This document shows, piece by piece, positions 16,796 through 25,090 of a stretch of DNA of 64,000 nt. Both the position numbers and the translations under genes were made by a program. Position 1 is the first letter of the stretch. The number at the start of each line of letters is the position of its first letter. This DNA is from CAXMRP01 sp965216515 (GTDB lineage Bacteria > Pseudomonadota > Alphaproteobacteria > Rhizobiales > Afifellaceae): positions 1,426,001 to 1,490,000 of the forward strand of contig OZ244173.1 in NCBI GenBank assembly GCA_965216515.1, written 5' to 3'. Under the pieces are notes generated by a model that was not told the origin of the DNA, searched no databases, and saw only the letters and a program-made list of their open reading frames with translations.

Positions 16796-17854
16796 TCAGT
16801 TGTAGTAGCCGACGTCTTTCCAGAGCTTGTACTCCTCGCGGAATTGCGACAGCGACTCCCACGTCCGCTTGAAGCCTTCGTCGCTGGCCGCCAACTCATC
16901 AGCCACCGCCTGCCATTCGGCGCGCAATCCGTCGAGCACCTTGTCGGAGAAGCGGTGGATATTGACACCATGCTTCTTGAATTCAGCCAACGCTGCGCCC
17001 TGGGCCGCCTCGGCTTCGGCCAGGCTGCGGGTCAGCATGGCTTCGCAGGTCGCCTCGACCGCGCGTTTCTGGCGGGCCGACATGCCATTCCACAGGTCCA
17101 TGTTGATCAGCACCTGATTGAATCCGTGCTGCTGGTGCCAGCCGGGATAGTAGACGTGGTCGGCGACTTCATACATCTTGAAGCCGAGGTCGAGGGAAGG
17201 AACGGAAAATTCCGCGCCATCAAGCGTTTTCCGCTCCATTGCAGGCTGGATGTCGGCAGGCGCCACCAGCTGGGGCGAGGCGCCGATCCGCTGCAGGACA
17301 TCGGCACCGAAACCCGACCAGCGCACCCGCATCCCCTTGAAATCGTCAAGCGAGTTGATTTCCTTGTTGTACCAGCCTCCGCCTTCGGGCGGCAGAATGT
17401 GGCAGAAGATCGCCTTGACATTATATTTGGCGTAAAGCTCGTCATTGATCTCCACGCCGCCGCCATTGAACAGCCAGGCGTAGAATTCAGCCGCATTTGG
17501 CCCGAAGGGCACCGAAGTGAAGAAGTTGAAGGCTTTTTCCTTGTCGGCCCACCAGCCCGAACCGCCAAACGCCATGTCGAGTGAGCCTGCCGAGACGGCG
17601 TCAATCATCTCCAGAGTCGGCACGAGCGCGCTTGGTTCGTGGACGGTCACCTTGATGGTATCACCCGACAAAAGCGCCACATCCTCGGCGAATTGCGCCA
17701 TCGCGGGGCCGAGCAGGCCCAAGGTCGAGGGATAGGCGTTTTGGAGGTTGATTTCATACGACTTTTCGTCCTGGGCGACCGCGGATACGGCCGTGGCGAA
17801 GGCGGCAATCATGGTCACCCCGGCAAGGAGCGTCGTCCGAAGGATCATGCGCAT
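16796..17854 (-). CDS. dctP: TRAP transporter substrate-binding protein DctP
   Basis: A 352-aa periplasmic binding protein. A signal peptide (ILRTTLLAGVTMIAAFATAV, cut after VAQ) precedes YEINLQNAYPSTLGLLGPAM. The family motif appears in GVEINDELYAKYNVKAIFCHILPPEGGGWYNKEINSLDDFKGMRVRWSGFGADV, with the carboxylate-binding Arg region RVRWSG. Mention of a GGGAGG site just before the ATG at 17854 decides the start over the longer frame. Sequence type (mannitol/chloroaromatic-like DctP) suggests an organic acid, unspecified. It is the first gene of the dctPQM-364aa-ldh operon. Confidence 0.93.
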   Translation of the reverse strand: MRMILRTTLLAGVTMIAAFATAVSAVAQDEKSYEINLQNAYPSTLGLLGPAMAQFAEDVALLSGDTIKVTVHEPSALVPTLEMIDAVSAGSLDMAFGGSGWWADKEKAFNFFTSVPFGPNAAEFYAWLFNGGGVEINDELYAKYNVKAIFCHILPPEGGGWYNKEINSLDDFKGMRVRWSGFGADVLQRIGASPQLVAPADIQPAMERKTLDGAEFSVPSLDLGFKMYEVADHVYYPGWHQQHGFNQVLINMDLWNGMSARQKRAVEATCEAMLTRSLAEAEAAQGAALAEFKKHGVNIHRFSDKVLDGLRAEWQAVADELAASDEGFKRTWESLSQFREEYKLWKDVGYYN

Positions 17855-17963
17855 GGTAAGGTTCCTCCCTTTGTCATAGGCGCTGCGCTGTGTGGCGGAG
17901 ACGGCGATCCGGTCCCTGAGGCCGGTCGGCGAACGCCACATGCTGTTGGCATTTATCTAATCA

Positions 17964-17971
17964 TCGTATGA
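17964..17971. promoter_or_regulatory. TCRTAYGA operator over the dctP promoter
   Basis: TCGTATGA lies on the -10 box of a good minus-strand promoter: TTGACA (17986-17991, complement), 17 bases, TACGAT (17963-17968, complement). The same 8-bp palindrome occurs before ridA/dadA and before the GntR regulator gene, making it the likely binding site of that regulator. Confidence 0.6.
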
Positions 17972-18395
17972 ATAGCCTGATAGTGTGTCAAGCATGCGCC
18001 CTACGCCGCCTCCGTTCGATCGCCGCCAATCGGCGTTGGCCCAGAATCGCGAAATCTCGCCCCGTCAAACCTGTTTCGCCGCACCTCTTTCAGCGCAAGA
18101 TCTCCGGACGCCCGCGCGGATTGTCGATGCCGGCGGTCCGGTCGCTCTCCACCTTGCCGATGCCAGGAAAGGCATCGCGATCCCCTATGGGCGCGTCCGG
18201 ATCGATGGCGCGAAGACCGGCAATGTAGGCTGCCGCGTTCCCTATCTCTTGCCCGCGCCGCCGTCCGGTTGGGCAGATGCCGGCGGCCTGCCAGTACCGA
18301 TTTTGGCCGGGCCGGCCGAAACCGCTTGCCGGCTCGCGCACGCGCCGCATGCGATGATCCAAGCGATCCCGCACTTTGTGCCCTTTCGGCGCCAG
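17972..18395. other. Non-coding gap upstream of the TRAP operon
   Basis: About 420 bases between the dctP promoter and the end of ridA. Open frames exist on both strands but carry no recognisable domain. No RNA gene or repeat was seen. Confidence 0.5.
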
Positions 18396-18779
18396 TCAGC
18401 GCGGCGCGTAAGCGATCGCCTCGATTTCGACCTTGACGTCGAGCAAAAGGTCGGCCCGGATCGTCGAGCGCGCGGGGGGATCGTCCGGGAAATACTCAGC
18501 ATATACAGCGTTGAAACGACCGAAATCGCGAGCATCGGACAGCCAGACCGTTGTCTTGACCACGTCGGCAAGGCAGACGCCGGCTTCCGCCAGCGTCGTC
18601 TTCATGATGCCGAAGACGGCCCGTGTCTCCGTCTCTATATCACCGGAGAGGACCGAGCCGTCCGGCCGGAATGCGATCTGGCCGGAAAGATGGATGTAGT
18701 CGCCGCTTCGCACGGCTTTCGACAACGGCATTCTGGTCGATCCCACAACGATTGGATCGCCGATGGTCTGCTTGGTCAT
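18396..18779 (-). CDS. ridA: RidA family protein (reactive enamine/imine deaminase-like)
   Basis: A 127-aa YjgF/YER057c/UK114 protein. It has LSKAVRSGDYIHLSGQIAFRPDGSV, AGVCLADVVKTTVWLSDARDFGRFNAVYAEYF and the catalytic Arg in PPARSTIRADLLLDVKVEIEAIAY. The ATG at 18779 is chosen for its GCAGGAGG ribosome-binding site. RidA proteins hydrolyse imines released by amino-acid oxidases, which fits the divergent DadA-like oxidase gene 67 bases away. The two share a control region with a TCGTACGA palindrome. Confidence 0.9.
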   Translation of the reverse strand: MTKQTIGDPIVVGSTRMPLSKAVRSGDYIHLSGQIAFRPDGSVLSGDIETETRAVFGIMKTTLAEAGVCLADVVKTTVWLSDARDFGRFNAVYAEYFPDDPPARSTIRADLLLDVKVEIEAIAYAPR

Positions 18780-18819
18780 ATTGCCTCCTGCTGCGTCCGG
18801 TTTCACGAAGTCTACAATT

Positions 18820-18827
18820 TCGTACGA
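18820..18827. promoter_or_regulatory. TCRTAYGA operator between ridA and the dadA-like gene
   Basis: TCGTACGA is a perfect 8-bp palindrome placed 20 bases before the dadA-like ATG and 41 bases from the ridA ATG, so one bound regulator could control both directions. It is the second of three copies found in promoters of this catabolic block. Confidence 0.55.
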
Positions 18828-18846
18828 TAATTGATTAGAGTGGGGG

Positions 18847-20100
18847 ATGGCTACCACAGTGCTGGGTGCCGGCGTGATCGGCATCGCCACCGCTTACTGG
18901 CTCGCCCGCGCCGGCGAAGACGTCACAGTAATCGACCGGTGCGCAGAACCGGCCGGCGAGACCAGTCACGCCAACGCCGGCATGATCACGCCGAGCCAGT
19001 CCTGGCCGTGGGCCACACCGGCTTTTGTCGGAATATTCGCGCAGGCCATCATCGGCCGCAGCCGGGAAGTGCGGATCGCGCCCTTCGCCGCGCTGCAGGC
19101 CGCCGATTGGGGCATCGCCTTTCTGCGCCGGGCGAACCGCAGGGACGGGCGGAGGAGCTTCCTGGCAAACCTGGCCCTCAGCCGCACCAGCCAGAACCTG
19201 ATGGCCGAAATCCGCGACGATCTGGCGCTGGCCTATGACCGAACGGATGTCGGCACGCTGCGGCTCTACTTCTCCGGTGCTGCGGCGGAGTCCGGCGAGG
19301 CCCTCGCTGGCGTGCTCCGGGACGAAGGCCTCGATACCTGCATTCTCACGGCGGAGGAATGCATGGCCAGGGAACCGGCCCTTTCACCGCTTCGCGGCAG
19401 TCTGGCGGGTGGACTGCTCGCTTCAGGCGATGAAACGGGAGACTGCGCGGCATTCACACAAGGAACGGCGAATGCGCTTGCGGCAAGAGGTGTCCGGTTC
19501 CGATACACAACCGAGATTGAACGTATCGAGTTGCTGGCCGGTCGTGGCATCCGGATCCTGACCGATGAAGAGCCGGAACTCACGGATCGTTGCATTGTGG
19601 CGGCGGGCAACGGCAGCGCGGAACTGCTGGCGCCCCTCGGCATCCGGCTGCCCATCAATCCGGTGAAAGGATATTCGCTGACACTTGCATTGGCCGACGG
19701 GGTTGAACCTTTGCGCCTTCCGCTTATCGACGAAGCCCGTGCCGTCGGGTTGACACCGATGGGTCGGCGGTTGCGCATCGGCGGATTTATTGATGTCGCC
19801 GGCCGCAATGAAGAGATCCGCTTGCCGATGGTCGCCCACATGCGGCGCGTGGCCGAGGATCTTCTGCCGGATGTCGTCAGGGATGCCACGGAAATTGAAC
19901 GTTGGGCCTGTCGCCGGCCGATGACGCCCGATGGTCCGCCGATCATCGGCCCGACGCCGGTCCCCGGCCTGTTTGTGAATACCGGTCACGGATCGACCGG
20001 CTGGACCATGGCGGCCGGTTCCGGGCGGCTTGCCGCCGACCTTGTGCTTGGCAGCACCCCTGCCCTTGATCCCTCGCCATATTCGCCAACGCGCTTTTAG
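18847..20100 (+). CDS. DadA-like FAD-dependent D-amino-acid dehydrogenase/oxidase
   Basis: A 417-aa DAO-family flavoprotein. The N-terminal dinucleotide fold is TVLGAGVIGIATAYWLARAGEDVTVIDR, followed by ETSHANAGMITPSQSWPWA, which matches DadA's covalent-free FAD contact region. The C-terminal part has RPMTPDGPPIIGPTPVPGLFVNTGHGSTGWTMAAGSG, the family's second FAD motif. A GGGGG run precedes the ATG. Divergence from ridA supports an amine-oxidising role that releases an imine. It ends 3 bases from the convergent hydroxyacid dehydrogenase stop. Confidence 0.9.
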   Translation: MATTVLGAGVIGIATAYWLARAGEDVTVIDRCAEPAGETSHANAGMITPSQSWPWATPAFVGIFAQAIIGRSREVRIAPFAALQAADWGIAFLRRANRRDGRRSFLANLALSRTSQNLMAEIRDDLALAYDRTDVGTLRLYFSGAAAESGEALAGVLRDEGLDTCILTAEECMAREPALSPLRGSLAGGLLASGDETGDCAAFTQGTANALAARGVRFRYTTEIERIELLAGRGIRILTDEEPELTDRCIVAAGNGSAELLAPLGIRLPINPVKGYSLTLALADGVEPLRLPLIDEARAVGLTPMGRRLRIGGFIDVAGRNEEIRLPMVAHMRRVAEDLLPDVVRDATEIERWACRRPMTPDGPPIIGPTPVPGLFVNTGHGSTGWTMAAGSGRLAADLVLGSTPALDPSPYSPTRF

Positions 20101-20103
20101 TCG

Positions 20104-21147
20104 TCAGGCGGTTTGCGATTGCCCCGCGAATGCGGCCAGGCGATCACGAAACACCGGTGAATCAAGTACGTCGCGGTTGACGACACTGTTCGGCACTTCG
20201 CCGCGCGAGACGGCAACGATGTTGCGAAAAGCCGCTTCGGCGCAGCGCCGCCAACACTCGTCGGTCCAGCACAAGGAGTGCGGCGCCAGCACCACATTGT
20301 CCATCTTGAGTAGCGGATTGTCCGGCTCCACGGGTTCATTGGTGAAGACGTCGAGGCCGGCGCCGGCAATTCCCCCCGCATCCAGCGCGGCGATCAGCGC
20401 AGTCTCGTCGACAACCGGCCCGCGCGCGGTGTTGATGAGATAGGCCGTCGGTTGCATGAGGCTCAGCTCATCGGCGCCGATCAGGCCGCGGGTCGATTCC
20501 AGCATGGGCACGTGCAGGCTCACGAAATCCGATTCGGCCAGCAGCGTTCCCAGGTCGACGAGGATGGCGCCAGCAGACTCAACGGCTTCCGCATCGGCAT
20601 AGGGGTCGCTGGCGAGAAGGCGCATCCCGAAGGGTGCCACCAGCCTGAACAGTTCCTGCGCCGTATTGCCGGCGCCAACACAGCCCAGCGTTCGGTCCGA
20701 CAGGCCGATACCCATATGATCGGTTCGCTCAGCCCAGCGGTCCGTCCGCGTCAACCGGTCCTTGATCAGAAGTTTCTGGCCCAGCGCCAGCATGAACGTC
20801 AGCGCCATCGTGGCCACCGGCCGCGCCACGCCTTCCGGTGTAATCGTGACGACCACTCCGGCTTCGGTGCACGCCGCAAGATCGATGATCTCGTAGCCGA
20901 CACCGAACCGCGAGACATGTGTCAGCCGCCGATCGCTGCCTGCAACAGAACCGGCCTCGACCCCCGGCATCAAGATCATGATCGCGTCATAGGTGGCCGC
21001 CTGTTCCGGCGTGATCCGGTCGGCTCGCTCCCTCATGACCTCCCATGACAGGTTCGGCTCAGAGTCAAGAATTCGGTATGTTTCGGGGTCGTAAAGAGGC
21101 GTGCCGTCAGCCCCGATGAAATCAGGCGTGATACCGACACGGAACAT
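20104..21147 (-). CDS. D-2-hydroxyacid dehydrogenase
   Basis: A 347-aa NAD(P)-dependent dehydrogenase. The substrate-domain segment VSRFGVGYEIIDLAACTEAGVVVT and ARPVATMALTFMLAL are typical. The dinucleotide motif is GCVGAGNTAQE. Catalytic residues are Arg in NTARGPVVDE, Glu in FTNEPVEPDNP, and His in LAPHSLCW. The start MFRVGITPDF at 21147 is preferred because the longer frame runs into the GntR gene, whose stop is 19 bases upstream. It is co-directional with that regulator gene and probably co-transcribed. Confidence 0.9.
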   Translation of the reverse strand: MFRVGITPDFIGADGTPLYDPETYRILDSEPNLSWEVMRERADRITPEQAATYDAIMILMPGVEAGSVAGSDRRLTHVSRFGVGYEIIDLAACTEAGVVVTITPEGVARPVATMALTFMLALGQKLLIKDRLTRTDRWAERTDHMGIGLSDRTLGCVGAGNTAQELFRLVAPFGMRLLASDPYADAEAVESAGAILVDLGTLLAESDFVSLHVPMLESTRGLIGADELSLMQPTAYLINTARGPVVDETALIAALDAGGIAGAGLDVFTNEPVEPDNPLLKMDNVVLAPHSLCWTDECWRRCAEAAFRNIVAVSRGEVPNSVVNRDVLDSPVFRDRLAAFAGQSQTA

Positions 21148-21166
21148 CAGTTTGCCCACACCGTCA

Positions 21167-21955
21167 TTATTTTGCCGGACCGGATTGTAGTTTCCGCAAA
21201 CTTGGCGCTTCGGCGCCAATCAGGTGATCCACGAGGTCCTCCGCACCATCGAGAAGCCCGTGCATCGCGCTGCGTGCGCCGTCGGGATCGCGGGCGACGA
21301 TGCGATCGAAAACGGTGCGGTGGAAAGGGCGTCCCTTTTCGAATGCGGTGGGATCCTCCGTCGTCAGCCTGAGAAACATGTAGAGCGAGGCCCGGATACC
21401 GTTGGCCATGCCGGTGAGGAACTGGTTGTGCGCCGCAACAAGGAGCGTTTCATGAAAGGTTGCATCGGCCCTGACGAACGCCTCGATATCGATGTCTTCC
21501 TGCTCCATCGTCACACAGGCGCGAGCAAGGGTTGCGATATCCCTGTCTGTCGCTTTCCGCGCCGCAAGCGCCGCCGCTTCCGGCTCGAAAATGCGACGCA
21601 TTTCCAGAAGTTCGCGCATGAATCCGGACGGATCCATGGAGACCATCATCCAGGCCAGCACGTCGCCATCCAGGAGATTCCAGTTGCCCCGCGGTAGAAC
21701 CCGCGTGCCGACACGCTGCCGGGTCTCGACCAGACCCTTGCCGGACAGGATTTTGACGGCCTCACGCACTGTGGTGCGGCTGACACCCAGTTCGGCCATC
21801 AGGTCGGTTTCGTTGGCCAGGGTGTCACCTGGTTGAAGCTCCCCGCGAAATATGCGGCCGGCAAGCCGGCTCAGGACGTTGGCCAGCAGGCTTCGACCGG
21901 GGGCGAGACGGTTGTGGTGAAGATCTTCACCGAGGAGCGGGGCTTCATTAAACAT
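21167..21955 (-). CDS. GntR-family (FCD) regulator of the TRAP/hydroxyacid block
   Basis: A 262-aa regulator with an N-terminal winged HTH (LSRLAGRIFRGELQPGDTLANETDLMAELGVSRTTVREAVKILSGKGLVETRQRVGTRVLP) and a C-terminal FCD helical domain (FVRADATFHETLLVAAHNQFL, with metal-site His residues). The start MFNEAPLL at 21955 is chosen because the palindrome TCATATGA and a TTGACA box lie immediately upstream; no ribosome-binding site is visible, so the mRNA may be leaderless. It probably represses itself, the divergent ldh-like gene, ridA/dadA and dctPQM through TCRTAYGA sites. Confidence 0.9.
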   Translation of the reverse strand: MFNEAPLLGEDLHHNRLAPGRSLLANVLSRLAGRIFRGELQPGDTLANETDLMAELGVSRTTVREAVKILSGKGLVETRQRVGTRVLPRGNWNLLDGDVLAWMMVSMDPSGFMRELLEMRRIFEPEAAALAARKATDRDIATLARACVTMEQEDIDIEAFVRADATFHETLLVAAHNQFLTGMANGIRASLYMFLRLTTEDPTAFEKGRPFHRTVFDRIVARDPDGARSAMHGLLDGAEDLVDHLIGAEAPSLRKLQSGPAK

Positions 21956-21962
21956 TGTACAT

Positions 21963-21972
21963 ATCATATGAT
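21963..21972. promoter_or_regulatory. TCRTAYGA operator (ATCATATGAT) at the gntR promoter
   Basis: A perfect 10-bp palindrome containing TCATATGA, 8 bases before the gntR ATG. On the minus strand a TTGACA box lies at 21989-21994, with TCATAT 17 bases further on as the probable -10. It also faces the divergent ldh-like gene at 22065. Confidence 0.6.
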
Positions 21973-22064
21973 GATTGGGTCGACGGTATGTCAAGCGGCT
22001 GATTTATGCCGCAGGTGCAGCCCGACAGTCCAGCAGTCCGGGTGTGCGGGAGACCTGATGTAAC

Positions 22065-23144
22065 ATGCCAGCGGTTGCAGACGGGGTGAAGAGAATTCCC
22101 GGCGATGCGCTGGAAGCGCTTGTCGGCAGGATTTTTTCATCGACCGGCATGTCGGAGCCCGATGCGGCCCTGCTGGCCGCCACCCTGGTCGCATCAGACC
22201 TGCGCGGTGTTCCCTCACACGGTGTGTTGCACGTTCCCGGATATGTCGCCCGCCTGACCGATGGCGGCGTCGATCCGCGCGGCCGGCCGACCGTCGCCAG
22301 CAGGAAGGGTGGTGCGATCCGCATCGATGGCGGCAATGCGATGGGCCAGATTTGCGCTTCGTTTGCAATGCGGAACGCCATCGGGGCGGCGAAGACACAC
22401 GGCATCGCCTTCGCCGCTGTCGGGAACTCCAACCATTGCGGCGCCATGGCCCACTATGCCGAAATGGCCACTGCCGGGGGTTTGATCGGCATCGCCCTTA
22501 CAAACGCCATGCCGACAATGGCGCCATGGGGCGGACGCGACCGCATTCTCGGCATCAACCCCATCGCCATCGGAATCCCGGCGGGAGACCTGCCCCCGTT
22601 CATGCTCGACATTTCCTTCAGCGCGGTTTCCCGCAGCAAGATTGTCGTCCACCAGCAGATGAACAGGCAGCTTGATGACGGGTGGGCGCTCGACGAAACC
22701 GGCCGGCCAACCCGGGATCCCGAGGCAGCGTTGCGCGGACTTCTCAAGCCGATCGGCGGCCACAAGGGAACCGGCCTGGCGATTGCCAGCGGCATTCTTT
22801 CCACACTCCTGTCCGGCGCCGCGTTCGGCACCGGCCTCGGCAGCCTGGAGGACGGCGCGATAGCCGGTGCCGATGGCCACGCATTCCTTGCCCTGGACGT
22901 CGCCGCATTCGAAGACCCGGAAGTGTTTCAGTCCCAGATAACGGACATCCTCGATCAGATCCGCCGGTCGCGGCCGGCAAAAGGCGTTTCGCGCCTCCGC
23001 TATCCCGGTGAGGGTGCAAGACAACGCGCCCTTGAAAACCGGGAACTTGGAGTGCCGGTTTCCAGCGCATCGCTAAAAGCCCTTGTCGACGTGTGCCTGG
23101 CGCGGGGAATAGATCCTGAACCCGTCGGCATGGCCAACGAATAG
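22065..23144 (+). CDS. Malate/L-lactate dehydrogenase family oxidoreductase (second copy)
   Basis: A 359-aa paralogue of the enzyme at 12524-13609. It shares DLRGVPSHGVLHVPGYVARLT, RIDGGNAMGQICASFAMRNAI, FAAVGNSNHCGAMAHYAEMA and MPTMAPWGGRDRILGINPIAIGIP. It is divergent from the GntR regulator with a shared operator region. In family terms it reduces or oxidises a 2-keto/2-hydroxy acid or cyclic imine with NAD(P). Having two copies in one block suggests enzymes for successive steps or for different stereoisomers. Confidence 0.9.
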   Translation: MPAVADGVKRIPGDALEALVGRIFSSTGMSEPDAALLAATLVASDLRGVPSHGVLHVPGYVARLTDGGVDPRGRPTVASRKGGAIRIDGGNAMGQICASFAMRNAIGAAKTHGIAFAAVGNSNHCGAMAHYAEMATAGGLIGIALTNAMPTMAPWGGRDRILGINPIAIGIPAGDLPPFMLDISFSAVSRSKIVVHQQMNRQLDDGWALDETGRPTRDPEAALRGLLKPIGGHKGTGLAIASGILSTLLSGAAFGTGLGSLEDGAIAGADGHAFLALDVAAFEDPEVFQSQITDILDQIRRSRPAKGVSRLRYPGEGARQRALENRELGVPVSSASLKALVDVCLARGIDPEPVGMANE

Positions 23145-23832
23145 CTTCAGCGCACCAAGCTATTCCCCCTACCTGTCAGAATTGTTCGCCAGCCGGAATA
23201 CAATCTCTTCCGGTGCCGCAGGATGTTCTGGGAACATCGTAAATGAGGAAATCCATATTTTCGGGCTCGACGATGTTCAGCTTCGACGGAGCACCACGGG
23301 CAACCTGTTGTTGGATGGTGAGATCGGCGTTCTCGCCAGAAAACAGAAACCTTCCCGCTTCGACGGCGGCGCCAAACCGTGGGCATAGCCAAATAGGAGG
23401 GTCTACATGTTCCGCGCCGTGACAACCGGATTCACGGCACCAGATGATGTACTCAATCGCGGAACGATCGTCGGGAAACAGGCCTTGAACGCCTTTCGCC
23501 AGCCGCTTTGGCGCGTGTGCATGCTTCAATATCGGCGGCCTTCCTGCAATCCCTCTCGCTCGACGAACAGCGATTGACCCGCATTTCTCCGGCCCGCGGA
23601 TTACGGATCACGATCCGGTCGCCCTCGCCTTTGCCGATGACCAGATCTTCGCCAATCTTGGTCTGCGCAACCTCTACAAATGTTAAGGAAACAAATATAC
23701 AACAAGATGTCGGTATAATTCGCGGCAAGTCAAATAAAACCACCAGAAGTCTTTTCTCATTTCCTGTTTGATCTGGTTATTTACCGAAATGCCTGAGCGC
23801 CTCCCTATCAACACCGGCAGCCCACATGCGAT
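23145..23832. other. Degraded, poorly coding stretch
   Basis: No intact gene is supported in this stretch. Base composition becomes AT-richer from about 23650 onward, unlike the flanking genes. A possible transposase fragment (23176-23529, minus) is listed separately. The neighbouring minus-strand frame at 23453-23743 has no recognisable domain. Confidence 0.5.
23176..23529 (-). pseudogene. Possible remnant of an IS1595/ISXO2-type transposase N-terminus
   Basis: A 117-codon frame contains LFPDDRSAIEYIIWCRESG, resembling the FPxxxxAxxYxxxxRW opening of ISXO2-like transposases, followed by LCPRFGAAVEAGRF where a CPxCG zinc motif would be expected (second Cys lost). The DDE catalytic part is absent. 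The match is by eye and weak; it may be chance. Confidence 0.25.
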
Positions 23833-23988
23833 TTAGATTGAGACGGCGTCGATCTCCAGCACTACTTCCGGCGTGTCCGCGGCGCGAAGTCGGTCACCAT
23901 AATCGCTCGGCGGCGCATCGACCCCGTAAAGATAGTAACTCGTAATTAAATCAGGTGTGAGGTTCTCCCAGTTCCCGATGTTGACCAT
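23833..23988 (-). CDS. Small acidic hypothetical protein (51 aa)
   Basis: A 51-codon frame beginning MVNIGNWENLTPDLITSYYL and ending EVVLEIDAVSI, with a GGGAGGG ribosome-binding site 6 bases before the ATG at 23988. It is acidic and lacks a signal peptide or membrane helix. I do not recognise it. It may be a genuine small gene or the 5' remnant of a longer one in this AT-rich, foreign-looking patch. Confidence 0.4.
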   Translation of the reverse strand: MVNIGNWENLTPDLITSYYLYGVDAPPSDYGDRLRAADTPEVVLEIDAVSI

Positions 23989-24039
23989 AATAACCCTCCC
24001 ATCTCATCAGATGCATCAGAAAAAAGCTATTGAAAGATA

Positions 24040-24531
24040 CTAGTAGACATCAAAAAATTGCTCTCTTAATTCGCCACATGAGTTGATAAACGATATAATA
24101 TCCGTGCGCTTTTCCGGATATTTTTTGTAGTTGGTATTATTGATGTAAATTGTAACAATATAACTCCCAATAAACCGATTAAAGGAACTTTGTGATTCGG
24201 ACTTAGACTCGCGTCTAAGTTTGCAGCATTTTGGATTTTCCTTCAGAAATTCCTCTGCATTTGCATACACGCCGCCATCCGGCTTCTGTATCATCTCCAG
24301 TTCATGTTCAATGGCCGCCACGATCAATTCCCGGTCCGTCGTTACCCGGCCGCGTTCTTCGCAATACCCATCGAAGTTGGAGACAAACAGAAAAATGTAC
24401 GCCGCGATTGCGGCTGTGAGTACGGTGACAGTACCGACGCTCCAAATGACAAGCCACATGATGAATCTGGCAAGTCTGCCGAGCACGCCAATGACTTTGG
24501 CGCCTGTCTTTTCGCTGCGAGGCTCTTCCAT
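24040..24531 (-). CDS. Hypothetical single-pass membrane protein in an AT-rich patch
   Basis: About 163 residues from the ATG at 24531 (MEEPRSEKTGAKVIG). There is one strong membrane helix at about residues 22-50 (FIMWLVIWSVGTVTVLTAAI AAYIFLFV), then a hydrophilic, Lys/Asn-rich C-terminal domain with Cys pairs (CEERG, PKCCKLRRES, SCGELREQFFDVY). The 3' part is distinctly AT-rich compared with neighbours, suggesting acquisition. The frame extends upstream to 24906 but that part is Arg-rich and unlikely to be protein. Function unknown. Confidence 0.55.
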   Translation of the reverse strand: MEEPRSEKTGAKVIGVLGRLARFIMWLVIWSVGTVTVLTAAIAAYIFLFVSNFDGYCEERGRVTTDRELIVAAIEHELEMIQKPDGGVYANAEEFLKENPKCCKLRRESKSESQSSFNRFIGSYIVTIYINNTNYKKYPEKRTDIISFINSCGELREQFFDVY

Positions 24532-25090
24532 GTCATTACCAATCGTTGCTTTCGATATCGGCGAAAATAGGATCGAATGCTGTCGATCCCGTGAATGATC
24601 TTGGCCAATTCGGGAATTCATCTGTGCATGTCGGGCAATATTATTCGCCAATCCGATGATTTGAACAGAAAAATTGCGTTTGGTGTTAACGGAGAAATTT
24701 AACCGGTTCTTCTGTCTTTTCGGATTGAGGCCGCGCCGCCGCACCTGGCGATCCGGCCGCCGATTGGGTTTTAAGGGGGCAAATTCCTGGAAACCATCGG
24801 GTTCCGGCCTCCGTTTTCCGCCGGCCGGCCACGAAAGCGATCTTGACGCCAATATCCCGCCTCGCCTTCGCGGTGGCGGGCCAGCCAATTGACCGCTCAA
24901 GAGCATGCCAGCCTTGGCTTTGGAACTGGATCACCACAGGGGGCCGGTCACATTTCGCAAGGAGCGGCTGATCGGCCATTTGAACATTCGAATGCAGGTG
25001 AAGTACAAGAACGGCCAGGCGGCTATCCCGGAATTGCGGAGCATTGGTGTTGAACCTGATTGTGCGGCCATTAGAATTGTTCCGTCGGGT
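24532..25090. other. Non-coding gap upstream of dgoK
   Basis: Between the hypothetical membrane protein start and dgoK. Long frames run in from both sides but lack family similarity. No regulator gene is adjacent to dgoKA. No RNA gene or repeat was seen. Confidence 0.5.
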
